In this document: in pieces, positions 11,410 to 25,500 of the stretch
Layout: every line of letters begins with the position of its first letter
How positions within the stretch are numbered: position 1 is the stretch's first letter
NCBI GenBank assembly: GCA_907165065.1
Contig: OU015525.1
Location: 30,508,037-30,572,036 of the forward strand
Length of the DNA: 64,000 nucleotides
Origin: Caprimulgus europaeus
Taxonomy: Eukaryota; Chordata; Aves; Caprimulgiformes; Caprimulgidae
Reading direction: 5' to 3'
Made by a program: the position numbers and the translations under genes
Notes under the pieces: generated by a model
Database searches by the model: none
What the model saw: only the letters and a program-made list of their open reading frames with translations
Told to the model about the DNA's origin: nothing

Positions 11410-14400
11410 GTGAGTGGGGGCGCTCGCCCTCCGTTGGCTGCGCGCCCTGCGGGCGGGAAGGGGGGGAGTAGGGCAGGGCAGCACGGCTAGCGCCGAGGGG
11501 AATGAGAGCGGTGGGGAGTGGAGCCGAGCCCCGCCACCACCCGTCCCGGGCACGGCCGGCCCCCGCCGACTCCTCACCACGCCGGCCGGCGGTGGCGCAG
11601 CTCCCGCGTACCTCCGCAGAGGCGGCTGCGGGCGGTTGCTCCGGCCCCCGCCAGTGGGGGGCGCCGCGAGCGGTAGGGCGTCCGTGCGGGCTGAGACGCG
11701 GCCGGGACGGTCCCGCTGGGGCGGGACACGGGGACGGAAACCCTTTTCCGCGGGGCGGGGGCGAGAAGCAGCGCCTCACCTCCGAGGTGGTTCCTCGGCT
11801 GGCGCTGCTGTGGAGCCTGCCGGTTCCCCGAGCCTTGCGACCGGGCACAGTTTGCCAGGCCGTGCAGCTGCGCGAGTCCCGAGCCGCCGGCTCGGCCGCC
11901 GCTCTCAAGTTGCGTGAAGCGGCTCGAGCGGGGCCGGCCGGCGGCGGGAGCCGCGTCCCCTCCGTGGCGGTGCCGTGCGGCTGGGGGCCCCACCGTGACC
12001 GCCCCGTGTCACACCGAAGGGTCCCTGCAGGTCTCGTTCTGGCCTCGACCGTTCGAGGAGCGTTAAGCCACGGGCGGAGGTAGGCAGCGTCAGCACATCC
12101 CGGTGTGGAGTTCGCGAGCAGAGGCACCTCCCGCTGTTTCTAATTCGGTAACAGCCTGTGTGTATATGCGAGGTGTGAGAAATAGGCCGCGGTTCTGAAT
12201 CCATAACCGGGTTAAATATGTCGTGAAGTAACTTGATTGAAGTCGGCACAAAGTGATTATTAAAAAAAAAAAAAGAAGAATTATAAAGCCTGACCCAGCA
12301 AATTATCTCGTTAAATATTCCCCTAGTTCTTCAGCTGACGTTCCATCGTAGCACTTAAATCCTAAACCGCAGAGGTCAGACAGACTTGATTGTCCACAGA
12401 GCCATTCTATATGTAACCAGATCACAAATAGTATTGCATTGCTAAAAGTCTTCTGAATCCAATTAGAACTGTGAAGTAAGGATTGTTTTGTTTCTGAGCT
12501 ATTATCCTTGAATCGTGTGGCTTACATGTTTCTCACTGAACGTACAAACCATTAGCTTAAAAGGGTTTGGAATTGCGATAGCTGCAAGCTGGAGGCAAAC
12601 CCTTTTTAAGTGGTTTTATTGCAGCCTATTTGCTTCACCCACAGAAAGGGAGGTGGCTTTTGTAAACACTCAGTAGGATAAGTTGGTGTCATGCTGTTTG
12701 TAGCATGTGACGGTAGCGTTCCTGGGACTGTCTCCTATCCTGTTTCAGATCTAGCAGTTCAGTGCTTCCAGCGAGTGTTCTGTTCTGTTTATTTCATTCC
12801 TAACTTAGAGTTGGGAATCAAACTGAACCAAATACGGGTCCTGAACAGGAAACAAATTTCTTACAAAGTAAAGTTGGTAAGTATTTAGAGAAGAAGGAGA
12901 ATGCAGTCACTGGATTATCTCCTAGGTGTTGTGAGCTATCCGTTCTGAAAGTTGGTGCAGTGCAATGATTTTACTGGTTTAGTGCAGTGACATGTGAGAC
13001 CGGTCCCCAGCGTAGCCTGGGTGGAAGCAGACTGTGCACTTAAACCTCACTGCACCAATATAAGCAAGGAATGATGTGGTTTGGCTAAAAGTGTTTGCGC
13101 GAGTTGCATCTATTGCATGAATTGGCAGTAAACTTCCATATTCATAGAAAAGGCTTGAGTCCTAAGGTTGTAACCCTCATTTGAGTATCCTTTTTCTAAT
13201 GTTTAGCCTTCAGAAAGTGCAAATTAATGCAATTTTAAACCCTATTCCATTTCATAACATGGAAATGTTTCAGATACTTGGAATTTTTTATTCTTTTATG
13301 GTTTAAGATGGATTTGCATATACATATGTATTTATTAATCTGGTAAATTCTTATGCAATATTTTTGTATGTTTCTTTTTCTGTTTTCTTGAAAAAATGTA
13401 TCAGATTAAATTACATTGTGTTCCCTTTGCTCACTTGACCTGACATTTCCATTGTTCAAAGAACGCTGTTCTATGACTCTGAGTTTTAGGAATCAGTGAG
13501 ATGGTGAGATACTGGTAGAATCATTTATTTCCCTCTGGGTGTGTTTACTGTTCTAGTTTGAGTCAAGAATGTTCTTTATAAGCAAATACTGTGATCATCA
13601 CTGTTTAGTATGCTTTGGCTCACAATTTGGGATGGTCTTGTAGTGTACAAAAGAAACTAAACCAGAAAATACACCCTGGGAGCAAACCTAATGCAGTCCA
13701 GCCGCTAAGAAGCGTTCAGTCAGTGGTAACAAATTATAGCTGGTCTGACCTAAAAGCTGCTGAAGCATGTGCAGTGTAGATGTTGGATTCTTAACACCAA
13801 GTGCTTTGCTCTACAGGTGTGTTTGTGTTTACCTGTGCTGCTTGCCGGTATGGGTTCAGCCTACAGTAATGTGTGTGCATTTAAGAGTAGTAGTAAGTAT
13901 ATAAGTTCAAGATAGTAAGTTTTTGATGGGCATTTTGCTTTAAAGAAAGGAGTTCTTCTAGAAGGGAGACTGTTCCCAAGTACTGTAGCTGACAAAAATG
14001 TTTCTTTTGTTTTTTCTTGGAGGGGTTTTTTTTTGAGGGTTGTTTTTTGGGGGTTTTCTTTAAGAAGTGCTGAAAATCACAGGCTTTTTCTTTCTCAAAA
14101 TTCCACCAACTCCTGGATGAACTTCACCAGGCTCCCTGATGTGGGGTTATCTTCCTTACCTAGTTCATATTCATAAAGTCATGCAGCAGAGCATAGCCAC
14201 CCCTTTTTTTCGTTCACAGATTCTTTGATTTGTTGCAAACCTGGACTCAATTGGGTTCTTCTGTTTATAAGAATTTAATCCCACACCTCCCAAGAACATA
14301 GCTGAGTGGTGCATACTTGAAGGGGATGCTCACAATATCTTATGCTGGTAACATGTAAGACTCATTTAAGTGGCAAGTGAAAAAGGAGTTCCTTGTTCGG

Positions 14401-16064
14401 TATTTTGTTCAGACTGGAATATTGCTAGAGAAAATCTAACAGAATACTTTGTGTCTCAATATTTCTGCCTCTGTTAAAAAAAAATTATTGCAAAGTTTAT
14501 TCTTTGAGGCAGAAAACATATTCACTTGCTGAGATACAGGTGGAAAAAGGGATTTAGATCTTAGTCTAGCTCCCGAAGAATGTCTTTTCTCCAAGATGGA
14601 TGTGACTTGCTTCTTTCAAACTGCATGAGGCCGAAGCAGGCCAGCTGTCTGACGTGTGGAGTGAAGTCACACAACCAAGTACAGAACTGTGCTGCAATAG
14701 AAACTGGTGGATGGTACAAATCCTGCACCTGACCAGCCAAGTCAGTCAGCAGGGGTTTATGATACTGATATTTCTGCTCCCTTGGATGCTGCCAAGTGTT
14801 CAGCCACATCCTACAGTGAAGCAGAGGTGCTTCCCCAGAGACACTGCCAGTTTAGAATTGTTCATGTTGGTCAAGCTCCCTGAGCTTTCTGACATACAGA
14901 GTGTGTGAAGATCTCCCTGTGTAGCAGAAAGGATGGGGAAGTTTTTTTTTTTCCTTTGCTGAAGGAATCCTTTCGGGTGCATGTTTCAGTCTTTCTTGTT
15001 GATGCTAGTTCATTTCAATATTTATTTCCTTATTCATGTTCTCTAATATTTATTTAGAGCAAGAGAATTAAAGTGTCACTTCACCCTGACAATTAGGAAA
15101 CTCATTTGGTTTTTGCTCCAGTAGGTAATTGATTATATATGACGTGAATCAGCTTGATGGTTTTCCATTCTGTAGCCACCTTCAGCCTCATAGTTGATTG
15201 GGATATTCCTGGGCGAAATGGGTGGTGACTCAGATCCTATTAATCCAAAGAGGTGTCATCTAATTTCCATCTTGTAAGAGCTCTTTGTGTACTTTGTGAA
15301 AACAAGGAGATGGTGCTTTTTTTGGCAGTTTGATATTGCTGCCCCAATTTTCTTTTATTTTTTTTTTAAATATACACACATGCACATAAAAGATTAATTT
15401 TTGCTTTAAATGGTTTTCTTTAAGAAGAAATGTCAAATCTTTTATTTATCTTTTTCCCTGAACTTTGGGGTTTTTTGACATTTTAATCTGCTGGAATGGA
15501 AAACTAACTGCTATTACCACACTGCTTTTGATGTGAATGCTTGTAAAACTTAATTGCTCCAATTCAAGTTACAGAACATGTGCCCAGTTAACGTTGTTAC
15601 ATGTCTGCAGCATTATATGCAGCAGAGTTGTTTTGAAAAAATATTTCTCTTTGAAAACAGATCCATTATACCTCAGTGAATATGTAATATATACAAATAT
15701 ATTTTTCACCTAAGTTGTTGCCTCTGTTGTCTTTTGATTCATGTCATGTATATTGTTGCATGCAGTAGTGTAGTCTGCTCCAGATCTTTTATAGAAGCAA
15801 CTCTGAGAAAAGCTTTTCTATTCTTTATACTAAACAGTCAGTTTAGCTTCTTAGATGCCTAAAAATTACTGACTTCTTCTACCTTTCTGTCATTTTAATT
15901 TTAACAGAGACTGTTTAAAAGCAGCATTTTATATGAAGCCAAATTCCTTGTGAAAATGTTTAACCATCAATAACCATCTCGATGCAGATACAGATTCTTA
16001 CAAAGCAGTATCTTAGTGTTGCTTTCGCTTTAAAAATTACAATATCTTCTGTCCTTCACCTCAG
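11410..16064 (+). other. SNX16: SNX16 intron 1
   Basis: The intron is about 4.7 kb, from GTGAGT to a pyrimidine-rich acceptor (...cttcacctcag). Its first 670 bp are the GC-rich rest of the CpG island and the rest is AT-rich. Beyond T-rich tracts (about 13,990-14,060 and 15,350-15,370) I see no repeat or gene in it. Confidence 0.6.
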
Positions 16065-16155
16065 GTACTGTTCTTGAAAAGAAGAGAAAACATGGCTTAC
16101 ACAGTGAATGAGCCTTAAACTCCTGGATCAAAAACTGAGACTTTCTTCATGAAGG
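16065..16155 (+). promoter_or_regulatory. SNX16: SNX16 5' UTR portion of exon 2, with upstream ATGs
   Basis: Ninety-one bases of exon 2 precede the main start. An upstream ATG at 16,092 has A at -3 and G at +4, a strong context. It opens a complete 8-residue frame ending at a TAA (16,116-16,118). A second ATG at 16,149 is in a weak context, is out of frame, and overlaps the main start before ending at 16,208. The main ATG at 16,156 has A at -3 and G at +4. This layout could reduce or regulate SNX16 translation, which is inferred from the known behaviour of uORFs. Confidence 0.6.
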
Positions 16156-16527
16156 ATGGCAACACCGTACGTTCCTGTTCCTATTCCTGTTGGAAGTTCA
16201 TCATCTAGCTTTACAAACAGAAACCAAAGAAGTTCTTCTTTTGGGAGCATCTCGACAAGTTCTAGCTCCTCAAAAGGACAGCTGGAGGACTCTACAATTG
16301 GTAGTTTTAAAAAGATGAGCGTGCCTGACCAGATTGGTTCTACGTCATCTGTGTGTAGTAGTCCACTTGTTAGGACTAAATTTACAGGTATGGATGCATC
16401 CATAGAATACTGTACTCAGCCCGCAGAAGAAATAGAGCAGAATACAGATTCCAGAAGCTGGGAAGATCGACCGTCTACGCCTACTATACTGGGTTATGAG
16501 GTGATGGAGGAAAGGGCAAAATTCACT
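16156..16527 (+). CDS. SNX16: SNX16 coding exon 2 (residues 1-124)
   Basis: The exon encodes the N-terminal head ([18 protein letters not shown]...) and the first strand of the PX domain, ending ...EERAKFT. The donor is ACT|GTAAGT in phase 0. The head is rich in Ser, with a run near residues 35-39, and is likely disordered and phosphorylatable. The open frame reads on into the intron to 16,572, but this extension is intronic. Confidence 0.97.
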
Positions 16528-19500
16528 GTAAGTTTTGGGGTTAGTATAGTTCATCCTGTAATGACAAGATAATGATTGAATGTGCTTTGCATTCTCTCTC
16601 GGTAATTAATCCTGCAGGTCAGGGGTGTTGGAGTGCTTTACAAATGCCAACTTTACTTCAGAGTACTTCCGTCTGATGGGAATGAAAATATCATTCCCAA
16701 TATTCATATGGGAAAATTGAGACTCATAAGCAGTCTTTCCTATAATTCTGTAGGTAGATAGAAGGGATCCATTCTACTTCAGGTATCAATTTCTGCTGAA
16801 AAAGTCAGGAATTCCTTGCAAAGTTACAATTCCTTGTGAAACTGAACTTCTAGAAGTTCTGGATAGTTAAGCATCTTAAATAAAATGTAGTCTTTTATTT
16901 GAAATGAATGATGAGACATCCTGATATTTGCCTTTGACAGTTATTGGTAACATAAAACATTTTGCATTAAAGTGCATACACATAGCTTACAGATGCTAGG
17001 TTTAGTTTTTAGTAAGGGGAATCTGTTCTGAAAACATCAGAGTGAGATGTCACATATGCAGTATCTCATGACACCAGCTTAACTGATTTGTATTGACTGT
17101 TCTCAAAATGTACTGTATCTGGCAATTCAATTTTTACATGCTATAAATATATTAAGGCATTTGTGCATTTGTTTTTGTGGATGTGGTTGAAACATTTCTT
17201 TGAGATAATTCAGCAGTGCTTGTGGGACTGATGGAAGTTGTTTGTTACTAGTTATTTATTAATTATGTTACTTCAGGAGAGTAGCATTAATCGCAAATAG
17301 GTAAGGAAGAGGAAATAGCAGACAATTTTTTCTCTCCTTTTTTCTTGTACATTAGAAAAGTGTGGAAGCTAATGCCTTTATGATAGTTCAAAGGCTAGTA
17401 AGATCATCAAGTTCTTTTTGTAAAGGATTAAATAATACTGCTTTTTAGTTTTCTGAGAATGGTAGCTTGTCTTGTCATAAGTTTTTCAGTTTCTAACATC
17501 TTCATGTATGGTAGCATAAGAGAAGAGCCAACATTTTTTTTATATGTAGGTTAAAAGATTTATTTTAAATAATACCTGCAAAACTAAAACAATGATTAGT
17601 ATTGTTATATTGACACGGGTTAGTCTGAAAATATGCCAAGGCTTATTCCAGTGTGCATGTTAGATGTCCTTCAACTGTGTATAAAATACGGAGTCAAAGT
17701 TGTCATTGTATGTAGAAGGCCAGGTTACAGTACAAATGAAACATTCTTCATCACTGAAATGCTTGGTTGCGTTTTTGCTCTTTCTGAATTCACTTCTGTT
17801 GATGTGTTTGTTTCTGAAAGCACATAATTAACTTTGTTTTCAGTTGCATGTTGAAAATAAGCTTGCTATTGTGCATTAAAACCAGTGTGTCATTAGTGCT
17901 AGAGATTTTGGTTGCTTCAGCAATGCATAATCAGTGAGATGGAAGACAATGGAAATTAAATTGAAATCCTCTCTAAAAGAGCGGAGACTCAATTGCTATA
18001 GCTTTTTTACTGTTTGTTAGCATCTCATAGTTCCCAAAAATACAACTCTGAATTAGTTAAGTTGGGTGATATAGTAACTTCTAGAGTTAGATGTTAGTGC
18101 ATGTTGGAGTACATAGCTGCTGAAGCTTAAGGGAGAAGAACCTGGGCTAAAAAACATCTCTGTTTGTAAGCAATTGGTCTAAATGAGTTGGCAGTCCTGG
18201 AATGTTTAATTAGCACTTTTTTTTTAAGCCAACTAGAAATCACAATAAGATGCTGAATCAGACAGAGATTGTTACTAAATATTGGCATATTTTTGTTGAA
18301 TATTTTGTATTTGTGGAATAAGGCAATTGAGGATTGTCTGGCATCACTTAGATTAGTTTAATTCATTTGTAGTTTTTTCCCAAAACCTTGTGGGAAGGAA
18401 ATGAGAGTTGATTTTGTAATGTTCTATTTTTTCTTGTTTATTAATTACAAATCTTTATTAATAATTTTTTTTTTTTTTTGCAATTATTAGTTACAAAAAA
18501 GGCACCAAAACCTGTTTTTTACTTTGGCAAGAAAACCAAGTAAGTTTGTTTCAGGTTGAAGATTGTTTGGCTATTTTTGGTTTTGGAGTTTTTGTTTGTT
18601 TGTTTCTGTTTTGGTTTTGGGTTTGTTTTGGTTTGGGTTTTTTTGGCCAGTAATCACAAGCTCATTGCTCTTCTTATGACCATAATTTGTAAAGAATTTA
18701 AGTTGTCTAATATTTATTTGGAAATTATTCAAAGTGAGGGTCAGACTAGCTGGATTATTTTCATGTGTGCATTTGTAAGCAATGTCTTTGCAGAACTTTT
18801 AGTAGAATAAAAAAAATAGACTAGAATATTGATCAGCAAGTAAATCAGCAAGCATATTTCCAAAGCTGCTTGTTCTATATTTTACTGTGTACTAGTGAAG
18901 AGTCTTCACAATTGTCACAGAATAAAACTGTTTATACTTTTGCTATGACAGGAAAGCTAAAACATTTGGGCAAACATTTATAAAGAAAATGCAGGACAGA
19001 AGAATTACATTTTAATATTGGCTTCACAATCATGTCTTGCAGCATGAACTTTAAAAGCTAATAGCTTTTGGTTAATGACTGAAATGCTGCCTCTGTCACA
19101 GTCTGACTTCCACAGGTGCTGCTGCTTGAAAGTGGAATTCTGTACTCTAAAAAGTATAAGAGAAGTACTTGTTGAAAAATTGCTTTTAATTTGCACTGTA
19201 GTTATCTGTAGTTTGTGTAACTGACTGCAACTTAATATATTATAGAATACAAAAATGCTAAAACCAGTCTCACATGTTGAGAAGTTCTACAGAAATTGGC
19301 CAGCACTGGGATTATCACATGCTGGGACTGCAACAAGAAAAATACATTTATCAGCTAAGACAACCTGCTGTGAAAACATGAAATACCAGGAAAGATTTTA
19401 CTATGTAACAGATTAGAAAACGTTTTAAATAGAATCTGGTTAAATGTTTGTAAAGGATTGTTTATCACTGTGATTCCAAAAATATCTTTTTCTTCCTTGT

Positions 19501-22500
19501 TTGTTTGTTGGTTTTTTGTTTATTTTTTTTTAACTGGAGAACACCTAGACTGGGAAAGCTAACCCAGTACAATTGAGGAGCATCTTTTTCCTAACACGGG
19601 AAAAAGTAATGTTGCAGCATGAGAACCTTTCTTTCCTAGACACTGCTTAATATTTTCTAGTTAAAATTGTGTGTTGTTAGATTCATAGTGTACAGGCATT
19701 TGAGTATCAGTCCTTCTAAAAGGTAATTGATTTTTTAAAAAATATTATTATTGTTTTATTTGGTTATCCATTTGCTTTTATATAGGAGAATAGTAGTGCT
19801 GTGCTGTTGTCTTGCTAAATTTTGATTCAAAGGATCCATTACTTCAGTATAATCATTCTGATGCAGTTATCTAGGGAAGTGGTCACATTCTGCCTGGAAA
19901 TACCAAATCTAATATTCAAGACAAATGGAACCAAAGCAGGATGTTATTTTTATCCTGCATCACTTTTCCTTTTGAATATAACACTCAGTAACTGACTACT
20001 GCAGTCATCTTAAAACAGATTGGCCTCAAGGATTGATGAGTAAAACTATAATTCAGCAAAGGTTAAAGTAAATCACTAAGACACACTTCACTTACCTGTT
20101 TGATAACTGAAACTTGTTTTTTGCTGAGGTAGAAATCTGGATGCAGTTTCACAAATGCTTTCTTACAGACAGAAAAGAGTTAAATGTATTTAGTAATTAT
20201 GGAAACTCTATTCTTAAATTTTGATATTAATTTGTATACTTTGTACTGATAATTAAGTTCAATTTTGTTATAATTAAGTTTATTTTTTAAATAAAATTCC
20301 ACAATTTTTATTTCATTAAGAAATAAAGGATAATGTCAGTCTTCCAGCCAGTGCAGCCTGAAGTCCTGCACATTTTTCTTATACTCCTGTTTTTCCATGC
20401 AGGTATACAAAATATTGGTAAAAAGAAGTCCAGAGGAAAGTTGGGTTGTTTTCAGACGGTACACTGACTTCTCCAGGCTTAATGACAAGGTGAGAATTAT
20501 ACACTGATAAATTTCTCAGCTAACTTGCCTCACTCTTCTTTCATGTTTCATTTTCTGTGTCTCACATTTTTGTCACTTGCTTTCTTTTCTTGCTTATTTT
20601 ACTGCATGTAAAACATATACTATATTAATGAATGCATAAGTATGATTCATTTTTTTTAAAGATACATTAAATAACTGCAGCTAGTATAAAAAAAGATATT
20701 TCTTCATCTGAACCTGTTAGTGTGCTTCATACTTTCTTCTTAATCTATGTGGTAAAGGAAATTAAAACTATTTAATAGTTGCAGCCCCTATGTGGAAGTA
20801 GACCTAGGGGCCTGTATTCTTTTGCCCGAGTGAGCCAATAATTATTTGGTCCTTTTCGGTGCAAGAAACTCTGCTTTTTTTAAATTATAAAACTGAAGTT
20901 TTATGAGCATAAGAAGTTCTTTGTATGTTGGTCAGTCTTCAGTTGTTTTCAGTGTCTTTGAAGTTAATTGTGAAATGTTATATTAGAACTTGAGAGCTGA
21001 AGACAGAGATGCCAGGTAAATAGGGTTCTGGGTCAAAAGCAATACTTTTAGAACATTTGAAAACAAAAAATGTTTGTCTAAAAAACACAAGGTTTTTGAA
21101 CTGGTAAATAGCATTTGGCTATCACATTTAGCATTATTTCTATAGAAGCATAAAAGTAGAAAAACAGAATTACACTTTTCTTTGTCCTACTGCTCACACC
21201 TAAGAATCTTTCTTTGCAAGTTTAACACATTTTCTACTGTTGTATTCTTTCATGTTTAAACTTGAAACTTTTTAACACTCCATTTTTTTACCCATAGTAA
21301 GGGGTTTTTGGTATACTTTTTCTTCTCCTTGGATCAATGTGCCTAATCAACTAAGAATTTAATTCTGCTGAAATTTTGCATACAGACTTGAATGTATACA
21401 TTTCTCTGGGTCCTTGATTTGACCTATTTAGATATCTTTTAGGCTACTTTTAAAACATCAGTGTAGTCTAAAACTACAACAAATTGTTGAATGTTAATTA
21501 CTTCAGAGATTTCTTTCTGAAGGAATTTCTATGTTTTAATTCAGTCTGTCCTAAATTAAGGAATGCCTTGGTATTGACAAAAGCCTGAGATCTTTTGAAA
21601 TTATGATGTTCTGGGGATTTCAATTCAAATTTCAGAAGTCAGGTCATACAAGAGTTTATATTTTGGTCAGCTATGTTAGATATAAGCCAAGAACTGGCCT
21701 ACACGCATTGAATTTAGCGTGGCTATCAGTAGTGTGAAAAATTAAAATGCCAGAGGTATTAATTTTAGAATAGATATTTAGATTTTACAAGTGAAGTCTT
21801 TAGTCTTTGCAATTAAATCTTTGACAAAAATGTTTGGTTTTAACATGATTTACAAGTATTAGGACTTTTTTTTAAAAGGAGGAACTTTATTTTTCTCTTG
21901 TGTTACTAACTGATGCTTTTTCATCTTTCAGTGTCTAAACATTTCTAAACTTTTATTTTGTTACTCTTCTGTCATTCTCTGGAAGCTTCAGAATTATGAT
22001 ACCTTTCAATTCCTGGAGCTGGCATTTCTGTATTATAAAAAGCATAGTCTCTTAAGAATTAAAGAGTAAGGGGTTACGTGCACACATCAGTGGTTCAAAA
22101 GGTGTGGTGCAACACTTGAAATACCTTGTTTTCTAATGACAAATACAAACATGAAGTTGCATACATGTATACTTCCAGGATTTTCTGTACCATATCTCCT
22201 AGAAATCAAATATAAACAAGAGAAATCCCTTTCTTCACTACCCTTCCTGAGGTTGGTGGCAAATGGTATTAGAAACGTGTCATTAAATACCAAACAAATT
22301 GAATAATCAATCACTGTGTGAATCAGTTTAAAGTATTAACAGAGAGGGAATGGCTTTTCAGGAAGACTAGGTAAAGACAAAAGAGCAATATGTTTTGTAT
22401 GTGTCAGGCATATTCACAAGTCCAAGATGAACTGAGGGTTGGGTTTGGTCAGTGGCTAAAAATGGAGAACATGTGAGAATAGGGACAATGTTACAAGTTG

Positions 22501-25500
22501 GGGCATGCATAGATAAAATCAGGACCAGATGAACGGATGCAGGTCAGGTAGCTAAGAGAAGCAGCTAATGAGCATAATAAAAGTATTCTTTATTTGCCCT
22601 GATCTCTTAAAGAAAATAAATAGGGCAGAATAGATAGCAGTAGGATTCTAGTCAGTGTTTTGTACTTCCACTAGTTTCTGAAATACTTTTAGTAAGGAAC
22701 AGCTAATAAAATAGAAATGAATAGGAGTAAAAGAGCTCAAAACCATGAACTTTCCTGTTATGAGTGAAACAAGTACATACAGCAGCAGGTTAAGACTTGA
22801 AAGGAACAGATTGCAAATGTGAGCAACAAGTTCATTAAATGTCAAAGCTATTTACTTCCCAGGCAATGAAAGGGTTATTAAAACTCCATACCTACTGAAA
22901 GAAGACAAATAGAAGATGATGGCAAAGTAATCCAATGTAAAGGAGAGATGAGATAGTGCCACTATAGGTACACAGGAAGCCACATAGTGCTCTCAAAGTA
23001 AAAAGTAATTTAAAAATATACAAATAGAGATCATCACAAGGAGAGTAGTACAAACTTATAAAGACTGAGACAGAAGTGCCGAGATGGAAGATGAGCTGTC
23101 ACAGGACATTAAGAGCAATAGGTGAAGTTCTGTGAATCATTAGAGACAGAAGTAAGGGAAGGAGGCAGGAAATTAACAGATCCATTACTTGAGGGCATGT
23201 AGGAAGCAAATAGCGAAGGATGTGGCAAAGACTGAAATACTGTATTTTGATGTAATATTAACAAAAAAAAAAATCTTAGTGGATGTTGGAACATGACAGA
23301 ATTTGAGTGGTTCAGAGTAAAGGGTAAAATACAGACATTTGGCTAGATGCCTAGGTTTTGTTTGTTAAGAACACCTAGTACATTGGAGAGGTATGTGAAG
23401 AATACACTTCTGTCCCATAAAATGGTGGAAAAATAATTTTGTAAACTGTATTACTATGCTGGCAGAGATGTTGAACCAATAATGAAACAGCCAGTCTTAA
23501 GAACCAAGAGTTAACTATTTCTCTCTGAGGCTGTGCCTCATGTGATGTGCATAGCCTGTCACATGATGATGTAGGGGAGACACATCTAGATAAGATGCGG
23601 GAACCAAACAAGCAATCACAGCCAGCATAACTTGTCTGATCCACAGTTTTTCCTGCTGTCTGAGGAGTGTTCCAGAAAGAATGCCCAGGACTGTGCTGTT
23701 GAAAATTAGTCTGCTGACAACAGCTAGCTTTCTCATACTCTCTTCACCCACAAAAGGACTAATCTGTGGGTAGGTGTATTTCCTTAGAAATAACATACAT
23801 GTTCTACATAACCAGACTAGTGAAATTACCATTAAGTAGAAATCTGTGTGTTTGAAAAGCTTTCCCAGCAGTGGTTATCTGTGGTCCTCTCTACAACTAA
23901 CACAGGAACTAATTTTGTTACATTTTCTGGGTTCAGTTCTATTCAGTTTTTTATTAAGAGGGGTTATGGAGCATAGAGGGTACTTACATGTATGGTATAA
24001 ATGATAACTTAGTAAAAGATGAAGTAACTTCGGATGACCAAAGATAAACTTGAAAATGTCAAGAGTCTTAATATCAAGATGCAATTCTGTAAGAGGAAAA
24101 CATACATTTAAATAATTAAACACAGAAATAAAGAGCACGGCTTTGACAATAAACCACTCTATATAAAAAAGAAACTACTAGTTATCGTGGACTATTTGAA
24201 TATACAATGCTTGTGATGTTGAAAAAGCACCTTGTGCTGTGAAATGGTACTTACATGAGCAAGGGTGATTCACTAATGTGGTTCTTCCTTTAAACTGTGT
24301 AGAGAGATTCTATTTGAAACAAATTCAAACAGAATTTGTTTAAACTTTTTAAAAACTTAATCTAATGAAAGAGCTACCCATTAGCTTTTTCAAAGAGTCC
24401 ATAAAGAATAGTTAAATAAAGCTTATTGTCAGAAGGCTTAAATTGGGCCATGCAAGGATCAAGGCAACCACTGAAGAATTATCTTGCAGCTACGTAAACA
24501 TTGAGTGCTAAACTGTTTTCAAGGCAGATTGTGAAATCCCTGTCACTGAAACATTCATACGAATATATTAGGTGTATGCAGTACATCCCTGATGGAAGTT
24601 GGCTTGCTCCTGTCTTCAGAAAAAAATTAAGCAATTCTTGTGGCAGTTGGAGGAACATTAGATTTTGTAAAACCTGTTTACTTTTTCCTGTTGGCTGTAA
24701 ATCCTATTCAAGATTTTTCTGTGTCAAGCACCCCTTTTAAGAAAAGGCATCTAAAAATTGTTTTCATGAAAACTTTTTTTTATCTTCATGCATATTAGAA
24801 AAATGATTAATTGGCATCCTTGGACAGGTCTATCATGATATAATTTTATGCTTCCATTCATTTGCATATGTTATTTCTAAATTTTTTTAAAAAATAGGTA
24901 TTTCTGATGTTGAATATACTCCATTACTAATTAAATAACTCAGAAATACGGTTTTGCATATTGGTTTGCCTAGAGTTTGAGCCACATCCATGCATATTGA
25001 AATTTTAATACTCTACATGTACAAGGAGCTACTCTTGACTAGAAGAGCATGTTATTAATGTGTTGGAACTCTGCTGTCTCCCTAAAAAAGATGAGTTGCA
25101 GAGTTGTGTGTCTGTGATGACTTTTTGTATATTTTATTTATATCGTGCTTATTGTCCCTAAGTACTTTAGAAGAAACATCACTGAAATACTTACTCACCT
25201 GATACTTTTTACTTACCAACAATTTTCTTATATTTACTGACCCAAAGGCATTAAATGGGAGACTCAGAGACATTAAATAACAAAGCAAAGTTTTTCATTC
25301 TTACTTTTATGTGGTAAATTTTAGAGAGAATTTGACTGCGTAAGGCAACACAGCAACTGACAGAACTGTGTCCATAATTTATGCTATAATTTGGATTGTA
25401 CTTACAGTTGAGATTTACCTTGTGCTTGAACTTAACAGAAGGCAGAAAGATCCCGTAATTCTGAGTAAAGTCAGTGCCTGTGTCAAACTCGGTATTTCAT

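Larger units (their letters stand above)
10690..12080. promoter_or_regulatory. CpG island at the SNX16 promoter
   Basis: GC content and CpG density rise abruptly near 10,690 and fall again near 12,080, in strong contrast to the AT-rich flanks. The island contains GC boxes, four consecutive GGG runs at 11,034-11,048, two ZNF143-like sites at 11,144-11,198 and an E2F-like TTGGCGC at 11,372-11,378. It lies immediately upstream of a clean exon-1 donor. No TATA box is seen, as expected for a housekeeping promoter. Long open frames on both strands here are a by-product of the scarcity of stop codons in GC-rich DNA. Confidence 0.9.

Noticed and set aside
10650..12249. Several long overlapping open frames on both strands (up to 270 codons) in the CpG island
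   Set aside because: GC-rich DNA has few stop codons. The frames overlap on both strands, have Ala/Arg/Gly/Pro-rich translations and no domain, and the region behaves as promoter plus non-coding exon 1.
16528..16572. Extension of the SNX16 exon 2 frame past 16,527
   Set aside because: GTAAGT at 16,528 is a strong donor, and the next exon continues the PX domain in phase.
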